Positions 1 to 5,030 of a stretch of 13,994 bases of DNA are shown here, in pieces. Source of the DNA: an uncultured Allobaculum sp. (lineage in GTDB: Bacteria > Bacillota_I > Bacilli_A > Erysipelotrichales > Erysipelotrichaceae). The number at the start of each line of letters is the position of its first letter. Position 1 is the first letter of the stretch. Under the pieces are notes generated by a model that ran no database searches, was not told where the DNA came from, and was given only the letters and a program-made list of their open reading frames with translations. The position numbers were made by a program, and so were the translations under genes. The stretch is from contig CAJTLE010000082.1 of NCBI GenBank assembly GCA_910577085.1, forward strand, positions 1-13,994, given 5' to 3'.

Positions 1-46
1 TGGCAACCCCGAGGTATTTGCAGGCTTGTGACGTCTTCATTCTCAT
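1..46 (-). CDS. Partial N-terminus of an HTH protein, possibly IS607-family TnpA
   Basis: The minus strand opens with ATG at 46 (second in-frame ATG at 40) and reads MRMKTSQACKYLGVA before leaving the window. The pattern of Lys, Ala, Lys-Tyr-Leu-Gly-Val is the first helix pair of a MerR/excisionase-type helix-turn-helix. It is typical of the start of IS607-type serine recombinases (TnpA), which pair such a DNA-binding head with a resolvase catalytic domain. Only 15 residues are visible, so an excisionase or another small HTH regulator is equally possible. No convincing Shine-Dalgarno sequence precedes either ATG. If it is an insertion-sequence gene, the end of that element should lie within roughly the next 50 to 200 bases to the right. 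The family is inferred from a very short match. Confidence 0.35.
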   Translation of the reverse strand, partial: MRMKTSQACKYLGVA

Positions 47-202
47 GTATTTATAATAACACATCTATATTCATTATAGACTGTTTTTTCCTTAAAAACC
101 CAATATAACCAACTGTTAAAATCCGTCCACTCATTAATACATACGCAAGAGTTCAAAGAAGGATTCGTCACTCATTCTTTTTCTGACGTTGCCCAAAATC
201 TC

Positions 203-250
203 TTCAAAATCTTGCTCCATCTTTTGACCAGGATGGAGCAAGATTTTGAA
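203..250. repeat. Perfect 19-bp inverted repeat (strong hairpin)
   Basis: Bases 203-221 and 232-250 are exact reverse complements with a 10-base loop (222-231). The core of the left arm is AAAATCTTGCTCCATC. A G.T and a T-A pair could extend the stem inwards. The right arm contains the AAGAT that also starts each unit of the following repeat array. On the plus strand only a short T-rich stretch (TCGTTTTCTC) follows the stem, so it is not a textbook terminator. It could be a bidirectional terminator, a mobile-element end or a protein site. Confidence 0.75.
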
Positions 251-260
251 TCGTTTTCTC

Positions 261-420
261 AAGATTCAGTCTTTCTTTTTGATTGATGCTCCAAGATTTG
301 ATCTATCTTTTCGATTTATATCATAAGATTTGAACTATATTTTCAATTATTACCTCAAGATATATCCAATCTTTTCAATCTATCCATCAAGATAGAACTT
401 ATCTTAAACGTATCTATGTT
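261..420. repeat. Five diverged 32-bp direct repeats with internal dyads
   Basis: AAGAT occurs at 261, 293, 325, 357 and 389, exactly 32 bp apart each time. A weaker AGGAT sits at 421, again in register. Within each unit the next conserved block is ATCTT-like at unit positions 13-17: TTCTT, ATCTT, ATATT, ATCTT, ATCTT. This makes a 17-bp dyad AAGAT-N7-ATCTT. T runs at unit positions 16-19 and T at 23 and 27 are also largely conserved, while the rest is diverged. Unit 389-420 has 6-bp arms (AAGATA / TATCTT). A shortened 21-bp unit starts at 240. Thirty-two base pairs is close to three helical turns, so all dyads would face the same side of the DNA. The array ends about 155 bp before the start codon of the next gene, which suggests an operator array. 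It is not a CRISPR array, because the whole unit repeats and there are no unique spacers. Confidence 0.8.
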
Positions 421-486
421 AGGATAGAGAGACAAGGATGAATTCAAGGATTGAAAACGGTCGCCAGTAATAGTCACAAAAGAATA

Positions 487-521
487 ATTAAATATATAAA
501 TTATCGTCAGATATATTTAAT
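487..521. promoter_or_regulatory. 11-bp inverted repeat upstream of the AlbA_2 gene
   Basis: ATTAAATATAT at 487-497 is matched exactly by ATATATTTAAT at 511-521 across 13 bases. The dyad is AT-only and lies 55 to 90 bp before the chosen start codon, where a promoter or operator is expected. A smaller dyad, TTCAA-GGA-TTGAA (443-455), lies just upstream. I could not identify a convincing -35/-10 pair; TTATCG (501) with TAAATC (524) at 17-bp spacing is the best, but poor. Confidence 0.45.
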
Positions 522-575
522 ACTAAATCTGTATTTGAAATGACAGAGCGTGCGAATTGTGTGGAGGAAGATGGA

Positions 576-1865
576 ATGAGCGATTTAGAAAATAGAATGT
601 CAGAATCAAGAACATTGGAATACAAGGAAGACCTGACAAAATCTTATTTAAAGACCGTCAGTGCATTTGCCAATTACGATGGAGGATCGATAATTTTTGG
701 TGTTAGAGATAATGGTGAAGCAATAGGAATCGAGAATCCTGAAAAGCTGCGATTATCTGTGGAAAATCAGATTAACGATAATATCCGTCCTCGTCCTCGA
801 TATTTATTGGAACAGTATGAGGAAGAGGGAAAAGCTCTGGTGGAACTGAAAGTCGAAGCAGGTTTACAACCGCCATATTATTATCAGAAAAAGGCCTATA
901 CCAGAAACGATACGTCAACCATAGAAGTAAGTGATTACGAATTGAATGACTTGATTTTAAAAGGCCGAAACCTGACCTATGATAAATTACCATCCCCTAA
1001 TCAGAATCTGACGTTTAACAAACTTACTGATACTTTCCAAAACGAGACGAATAATACGCTTTCTACCAATGATCTTCCTGCAATACTCGGACTTTATACT
1101 TCCGGATCAGGCTATAACAATGCTGGATTATTGTTCTCAGACCAAAATCGTTTTCCGGGAATCAGGATCGTTAAATTTGGAAAAGACGAAAATACTATCT
1201 GGCTTCGGAGGGATCTTGAAAATATCTCCATCATTGAAATGATGGAAAATGCGCTGGAGACGTATCGCCAACAATATCAGCCAGAAAAGATTGAGGGAGC
1301 CAAAAGAATCATAAAGCCCATGATCCCAGAAGAAAGCTATCGAGAAGCTGTGGCTAACGCGTTAGTTCATAGGAATTGGGCAATTGATGCGCCTATATTG
1401 ATTAAGATGTATCCGGATAAAATAACGATTTCATCGCCTGGGGCCCTTGTAGAGGGAGTAGAGCCAGATGCATACCTGAGAGGCGCAATGTCCAAATTCA
1501 GAAATCCGGTCATTGGCTGGATTTTCTTAAGACTGGGATACGTTGAAGGGCTCAGCACTGGGGTCATGAGAATCAATGCCCCCTATGCGAATGCCTGCCA
1601 GAAACCAGAATTTGAGTTTTTGTCGAATGCTTTAGTCATAACTCTTCCGGTCCTGAACGATACACCACACCTTACCAGTGAGCAGAATCAAATTTACCAG
1701 CTTTTCAAGACCAATCGTGAGCTGTCTTTAAAGGAAATTCAAAAGTTGACTGGCTTCAGTTCTTCTGTTGCAAGAAGCAATACCAATTTTTTGGTCCAGA
1801 ATAACATCTTAGAACGGGTTGGCGGCGGACCGAAAACCAGGTATCGAGAACGCACGATGAGATGA
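576..1865 (+). CDS. AlbA_2 (Schlafen-type) / HATPase_c_4 / winged-helix protein, putative transcriptional regulator
   Basis: The protein has 429 residues from ATG 576. That start was chosen over ATG 540 because GGAGGAAG (563-570) lies 5 bases upstream of it and no such site precedes 540. Residues about 10-125 form an AlbA_2 domain, with ESRTLEYKE and FANYDGGSIIFGVRDNG as typical motifs. The middle, about 250-335, matches the RecG-like HATPase_c_4 domain: EESYREAVANALVHRNW, with Asn261 and His265 in the N-A-x-x-H-R position, then ISSPGAL and GLSTGV. The last 60 residues look like a winged helix (LSLKEIQKLTGFSSSVAR). Proteins of this architecture are usually annotated as ATP-binding or RecG-like transcriptional regulators; their ligand and role are largely unknown, and some AlbA_2 proteins are proposed to act in stress or defence. 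It stands alone between the 32-bp array and a convergent regulator gene. Autoregulation through the array is inference. Confidence 0.85.
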   Translation: MSDLENRMSESRTLEYKEDLTKSYLKTVSAFANYDGGSIIFGVRDNGEAIGIENPEKLRLSVENQINDNIRPRPRYLLEQYEEEGKALVELKVEAGLQPPYYYQKKAYTRNDTSTIEVSDYELNDLILKGRNLTYDKLPSPNQNLTFNKLTDTFQNETNNTLSTNDLPAILGLYTSGSGYNNAGLLFSDQNRFPGIRIVKFGKDENTIWLRRDLENISIIEMMENALETYRQQYQPEKIEGAKRIIKPMIPEESYREAVANALVHRNWAIDAPILIKMYPDKITISSPGALVEGVEPDAYLRGAMSKFRNPVIGWIFLRLGYVEGLSTGVMRINAPYANACQKPEFEFLSNALVITLPVLNDTPHLTSEQNQIYQLFKTNRELSLKEIQKLTGFSSSVARSNTNFLVQNNILERVGGGPKTRYRERTMR

Positions 1866-1918
1866 CAAGGTACCGTTCAGAGCTTTTCTGGTTTGTATAT
1901 TTTTCTTTTGAGTCTGGC

Positions 1919-1939
1919 TGACGAACTGCGTTCTGGTCA
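1919..1939. other. Weak hairpin between convergent genes
   Basis: TGAC-GAAC-TGC-GTTC-TG-GTCA forms a bulged stem between the convergent stop codons. The T-rich stretch 1898-1909 lies before it on the plus strand, and no T tract follows it on either strand. It is therefore a doubtful terminator. It may still help end either transcript. Confidence 0.25.
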
Positions 1940-1947
1940 TGGATTAA

Positions 1948-2802
1948 TTAATAGCGATGATTCTGGAAAGCGGCTTCGGATTTGAGGTGAAGCTGGGTGT
2001 TTTCTTCGTAATGAAGATTGAAGTAGACCAGATAGAGCAGGTTGAGAACATATTGGATACTGAAACGAGCCGCAAACGTGGACAGTTTAAAACCGGCACT
2101 TTCAGTCTGCGGCAAATCAAGAATCACCGAAGCTTCACCGCTCAGCGGGGAGTTGGAATTTGAGGTGATGACAATCATTTTCACATTGTTTTCCAGCAGG
2201 GAAGCAAAGATGGATTCCAGTCTTTCAGACAAACCGCTGTAGCTGATGAGGATTGCAGCGTCCTTTTCGTTAAGTGTTCTGGCCAGAATGTTCTGCTCGC
2301 CTGGAAGTGGAGTAAATTGAATGGACTTCGACAATTTCATCATTCGATTCTGAAAGGACAGAGCGTCCAGAAAGGAATCTCCAATCGCAAATAAGGCAAT
2401 TCGGTCGGCTTTTTCCAGTAAGCCGGCCGCTTTTTGGTAGGCGGCGGCATTCAAAGACTGGTAGGTCATCTGTAAGGTCTGCTGTTCAAGGTTAAGCAGG
2501 TTACGGGAGATCTCAAAGAAAGAGTCATTTTCAGCGATCGGAAAATCCGGGTTGACCGAAGCGGGAAGATCCTGCCCTTTCTGTAAATCGGAAGCCAGCT
2601 GGATTTTAAACTGGGCAAAGCCGGTCAGCCCGAGTTTCTGGCCAAGACGAACGACCGTAGAAGGAGAGACATAAGCTGCTTTGGCCAGCGCCTGTACTGA
2701 CAACGACAGGACTTGCTGGCGATGTTCAAGAATGTAGTCGGCCAGATTTCTTTCGGAAACAGACAGATCCTTTCGAGTGGTGAGCGCTTTTTGCAGATTC
2801 AT
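1948..2802 (-). CDS. RpiR-family transcriptional regulator (HTH_6 + SIS)
   Basis: The product is a sugar-phosphate-responsive DNA-binding regulator of 284 residues, the usual RpiR/MurR length. The reading frame is open further upstream, but ATG 2802 is preceded by AAGGAGG at 8 bases, so the start is set there. Residues 1-77 are the RpiR HTH domain, with the diagnostic stretch VSPSTVVRLGQKLGLTGF (45-62). Residues about 120-262 are a SIS domain, with the phosphosugar-binding loop ISYSGLSE (186-193) and a later VITSNSNSPL strand and loop. Known relatives bind phosphorylated sugars and repress or activate adjacent catabolic genes. The gene is divergent from an oxidoreductase, VOC protein and glycosidase series, its likely regulon. 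The ligand cannot be read from the sequence. Confidence 0.93.
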   Translation of the reverse strand: MNLQKALTTRKDLSVSERNLADYILEHRQQVLSLSVQALAKAAYVSPSTVVRLGQKLGLTGFAQFKIQLASDLQKGQDLPASVNPDFPIAENDSFFEISRNLLNLEQQTLQMTYQSLNAAAYQKAAGLLEKADRIALFAIGDSFLDALSFQNRMMKLSKSIQFTPLPGEQNILARTLNEKDAAILISYSGLSERLESIFASLLENNVKMIVITSNSNSPLSGEASVILDLPQTESAGFKLSTFAARFSIQYVLNLLYLVYFNLHYEENTQLHLKSEAAFQNHRY

Positions 2803-2833
2803 GAAATCTTCCTCCTTTTTGAACAGTTCTGAA

Positions 2834-2862
2834 ATATTATTCCATGACTTTGAACCGACCAA
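2834..2862 (-). promoter_or_regulatory. Sigma-A-like promoter of the rpiR-type gene
   Basis: On the minus strand, TTGGTC (2862-2857) is followed after exactly 17 bases by TAATAT (2839-2834). This gives a leader of about 25 nt before the ribosome binding site at 2811-2815. Four of six bases match the -35 consensus and four of six match the -10. Confidence 0.6.
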
Positions 2863-2873
2863 CAGGCGAAATG

Positions 2874-2910
2874 AGAACAAATTTCCAGAACCTGAAATTT
2901 CCTTTGTTCT
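2874..2910. promoter_or_regulatory. Candidate operator: 8-bp inverted repeat with internal AAATTTCC direct repeats
   Basis: AGAACAAA (2874-2881) and TTTGTTCT (2903-2910) form a perfect dyad over a 21-base centre. Overlapping it, AAATTTCC occurs twice, at 2879 and 2895, 16 bp apart. The site lies between the divergent regulator and oxidoreductase genes, just upstream of the regulator's -35 element. That is where an RpiR-type repressor would be expected to bind. Binding itself is inference. Confidence 0.4.
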
Positions 2911-2935
2911 TCGAAGCATTGAATTTAGACTGAAA

Positions 2936-2956
2936 TTGCCTTCAAGAAGAAGGCAA
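2936..2956. promoter_or_regulatory. 8-bp dyad, possible hairpin or operator
   Basis: TTGCCTTC-AAGAA-GAAGGCAA is a perfect inverted repeat with a 5-base loop. On the plus strand it is followed by an A run, so it is not a terminator in that direction. On the minus strand no T run follows it. It may be an operator for the divergent promoters. Confidence 0.35.
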
Positions 2957-2975
2957 AAAATATGTGTAAGCAAAC

Positions 2976-3038
2976 CCGCCAAATCAGAAAGATTGAAGAG
3001 GCAAAACGTACAAATCGAAACGTCTTCAATCCAGGCGG
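2976..3038 (+). promoter_or_regulatory. Nested inverted repeat in the oxidoreductase 5' leader
   Basis: GATTGAAGA (2991-2999) pairs perfectly with TCTTCAATC (3023-3031). Outside this, CCGCC (2976-2980) pairs with GGCGG (3034-3038). Inside it, ACGT occurs at 3006 and 3020. Read as RNA, this is a long interrupted hairpin ending about 60 bases before the start codon. It matches no riboswitch that I recognise. It may be a leader structure or a pair of spaced operator half-sites. Confidence 0.4.
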
Positions 3039-3100
3039 CTCAGACAAAAAACAGTTTAAAGCAATGAACAGACAGGTCTGAAACCTGCAGGAGGATGGAA

Positions 3101-4069
3101 ATGAAACTTGGAATTATGGGCAATGGTTCAATCGTACAGGTCGCATTAAATACTTTCGCGACTATGCCAGAGATGGAGGTTAAAGCCATTCTCTACCGCA
3201 AGAAAAGTGAAGAGCGCGCAAAGGATCTTGCCAGAACCTATGGCATTGAAAAAGTCTATATCGACATGGATGAGTTCCTGGCGGATCCTTCGTTTGACAC
3301 CGTGTATGTGGCAGTGGTCAATACGCTTCACTATGCGTATTCAAAACGGGCTTTAGAAGCGGGCAAGAATGTCATCTGTGAAAAACCATTTGCGACCAGC
3401 GGCAAAGAAACCAGAGAGCTGATCGATCTGGCCAAAGAAAAAGGATGCATGCTTTTTGAAGCTGTTCCAACCCGCTACCAGGATAATTACGCCCTGATTG
3501 CTTCACTGCTTGACCAGATTGGACCGATCAAAATGATCCAGGCCAACTACTCTCAATACTCACGCCGTTATGACAAATACAAAGAAGGAATTGTTTTACC
3601 AGCTTTTGATCCGGCTCAATACGGTGGTGCACTGTTTGATCTCAACATCTATAACCTGCATTTTATTGTTGGCCTTTTCGGTCTTCCCAACCAGGCCCAT
3701 TACTTTGCCAACCAAGGATTCAATGGCGTAGATGTCTCCGGAACGGCCCTACTGGATTATGGTCCTTTTAAAGCCGTACTGACGGCTGCTAAAGATTCTG
3801 CCAGCAAGCCCTTTGTCATTCTTCAAGGCGAGAAGGGAACGATTGAAGTCCATTCGATGCCAAGTGAAGTCAACAATGTCACTCTCACTTTGCATGGCCA
3901 GCCCGCCCAGATCATTGGCGAAGACCAGAATGATCGTTTCAAAGTTCAGTTTGGAAAGATTGACCGTATTTTAGAGGCAAAAGATACCAAGCGCTGCTTT
4001 GCGGACATGGAAAAGACTTACAACGTCATGGCTTTAGCGGATGAACTGCGAAGCCAGGTCCTTGAATGA
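3101..4069 (+). CDS. Gfo/Idh/MocA-family NAD(P)-dependent oxidoreductase
   Basis: The protein has 322 residues from ATG 3101. Another ATG at 3095 directly abuts the AGGAGG at 3089-3094 and leaves no spacing, whereas 3101 has a 6-base gap, so 3101 is preferred. The N-terminal half is a Rossmann fold starting KLGIMGNGSIVQVAL, a slightly changed G-x-G-x-x-(G/A) loop. EKP, with the catalytic lysine of the family, is at residues 94-96. The C-terminal half is the alpha/beta dimerisation and substrate domain, with GGALFDLNIYNLHF (176-189) supplying Asp180 and His187 at the usual catalytic positions. Relatives oxidise or reduce cyclic sugars, inositols or sugar acids in the cytoplasm; the substrate here is unknown. 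It leads a plus-strand series divergent from an rpiR-type regulator, which fits a sugar-catabolic role. Confidence 0.92.
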   Translation: MKLGIMGNGSIVQVALNTFATMPEMEVKAILYRKKSEERAKDLARTYGIEKVYIDMDEFLADPSFDTVYVAVVNTLHYAYSKRALEAGKNVICEKPFATSGKETRELIDLAKEKGCMLFEAVPTRYQDNYALIASLLDQIGPIKMIQANYSQYSRRYDKYKEGIVLPAFDPAQYGGALFDLNIYNLHFIVGLFGLPNQAHYFANQGFNGVDVSGTALLDYGPFKAVLTAAKDSASKPFVILQGEKGTIEVHSMPSEVNNVTLTLHGQPAQIIGEDQNDRFKVQFGKIDRILEAKDTKRCFADMEKTYNVMALADELRSQVLE

Positions 4070-4144
4070 ATACAGAATCATCGAAGAGGAATTCGAATCC
4101 CAGACCATCCGGAACAACAATCCAGCTCCAAGTCATTCAGATAT

Positions 4145-4162
4145 AAATAGTACAAATAGTAT
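4145..4162. repeat. 9-bp tandem duplication before the VOC gene
   Basis: AAATAGTAC (4145-4153) is followed directly by AAATAGTAT (4154-4162), just before the VOC ribosome binding site. TATAAA (4142-4147) overlaps it and could be a -10 element, but no -35 stands 16-18 bases upstream. The VOC gene is therefore more likely cotranscribed with the oxidoreductase. Confidence 0.4.
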
Positions 4163-4181
4163 GGAAAAGGAGATGCCATTC

Positions 4182-4658
4182 ATGAAATTTGACGCCATCA
4201 TGCATATCTCGTTTTACACCACCCAGCTCGACAAGATGGTGGACTTCTATACAAACGTTTTAGGGGCCAAGCAGAAAGTTATTGTGAGGTATAAAGAATA
4301 TCTCAACCATCCCGAACGAAAGGCAATGTATCAGAAAGCGCTGACCAGTCCCGATGATATTTTCTATACCTATCTTGAACTGGCTCCCGGACAGTTCATT
4401 GAACCCTTTCCGGCCGCTCCAGACCAGAAACCACATCGGTCATGGAATGAAGCCGCTGACTATTCGCATTTTGCCCTGACTGTCCCGGATATCCATGAAG
4501 CTTCCCGGATTTTGCAGCAAAGAGGTCTGAAACCCGACACAGCGATTTCACGCGGTCCGTCGCATACCTACCAACAATGGTTCCATGATCCGGATGGCAA
4601 TAAATTTGAACTCATGCAGCTGACCGACCAGTCCTGGCAGGTTACAGGCCATTGTTAG
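4182..4658 (+). CDS. VOC (glyoxalase/bleomycin-resistance) family protein
   Basis: The protein has 158 residues from ATG 4182, which has AAAAGGAG (4165-4172) 9 bases upstream. The frame is open back to 4041 inside the preceding gene, but that extension looks non-protein-like. Two beta-alpha-beta-beta-beta modules are visible: 1-75, with MHISFYTTQLDKMVDFYTNVLG and then YLELAPGQFIE, and 93-148, with SHFALTVPDIHEASRILQQRG and then DPDGNKFELMQL. His8, Glu74, His96 and Glu143 occupy the four metal-ligand positions known from glyoxalase I-type enzymes. A metal-dependent lyase, isomerase or dioxygenase activity is therefore plausible. It lies 112 bases downstream of the oxidoreductase with no terminator between them, probably in the same transcript. 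A role in converting a keto-sugar or reactive carbonyl made in the same pathway is inference. Confidence 0.88.
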   Translation: MKFDAIMHISFYTTQLDKMVDFYTNVLGAKQKVIVRYKEYLNHPERKAMYQKALTSPDDIFYTYLELAPGQFIEPFPAAPDQKPHRSWNEAADYSHFALTVPDIHEASRILQQRGLKPDTAISRGPSHTYQQWFHDPDGNKFELMQLTDQSWQVTGHC

Positions 4659-5010
4659 AAGGCAGTCTTGGCGCGTCTGACCGAAGCCAAGACAAGTCCC
4701 ATCCAGAACCAGATTGAACGGAAAAAGAAGCGGTGCAGAAATGAAGCGGTGCAGAAATGAAGCAGTGCAAAAAAGAAGCAGTGCAGAAAATAGAAACAGT
4801 CTAAAAATGCAACGGGGAGGACTTTCAGACCATGATTCAGCATTGAATCAGGCTGATGTGTTCTCCTTTTTGCTTTGCATTGACCGGAATTTGAGATTGC
4901 TTGGTCTATACTATCTGTTCACGGATTTTGGCAGAATCTATTGGTCTTTGATTGGATGGATTGACAGACGACCAGAAAAAGAATCAACATGGAGGAAAGG
5001 ATGGCTGACG
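4659..5010 (+). other. Intergenic leader of the GH5 gene
   Basis: This 352-base gap holds no supported gene and no intrinsic terminator. It contains an 8-bp dyad GTCTTGGC / GCCAAGAC (4665-4672 / 4686-4693) without a T tract, the 16-bp tandem repeats at 4727-4790, and a small dyad TGATTCA-GCAT-TGAATCA (4833-4850). A possible promoter has TTGACC (4880) and TATACT (4907), but the 21-base spacing makes it doubtful. Confidence 0.6.
4727..4790. repeat. Four 16-bp tandem repeats
   Basis: The unit GAAGCGGTGCAGAAAT is present twice exactly (4727-4742, 4743-4758). Two variants follow: GAAGCAGTGCAAAAAA (4759-4774) and GAAGCAGTGCAGAAAA (4775-4790). A decayed fifth unit may follow to 4806. Sixteen is not a multiple of three and no gene covers the array, so it is a non-coding repeat in the leader between the VOC and GH5 genes. 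Slippage could change its copy number. Confidence 0.85.
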
Positions 5011-5030
5011 ATGAAAGAAAACAGAAATAA
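5001..5030 (+). CDS. Possible overlapping upstream ORF (9 residues)
   Basis: ATG 5001 lies 5 bases behind GGAGG (4991-4995) and encodes MADDERKQK before TAA at 5028-5030. It overlaps, out of frame, the start of the GH5 gene at ATG 5011. The same ribosome binding site serves both starts, and its spacing to 5001 is shorter than to 5011. It may tune translation of the enzyme or may be chance. Confidence 0.25.
   Translation: MADDERKQK

Noticed and set aside
261..420. CRISPR array
   Set aside because: The whole 32-bp unit is repeated and diverged. There is no separation into identical repeats and unique spacers, and no cas gene is present.
451..465. cre-like TGAAAACGGTCGCC upstream of the AlbA_2 gene
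   Set aside because: It lacks the final A of the consensus, and the gene has no link to carbon metabolism, so chance is more likely.
2803..2982. N-terminal extension of the RpiR-type protein
   Set aside because: RpiR proteins begin near the MNLQKAL position, and AAGGAGG directly precedes that ATG. The extension would also run through the gene's own promoter.
3015..3028. cre-like TCGAAACGTCTTCA in the oxidoreductase leader
   Set aside because: Several consensus positions are wrong, and the bases are better explained as one arm of the inverted repeat at 2991-3031.
4041..4181. Upstream extension of the VOC protein overlapping the oxidoreductase gene
   Set aside because: The extra residues are low in hydrophobic order and precede the conserved fold. 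A good ribosome binding site marks ATG 4182.
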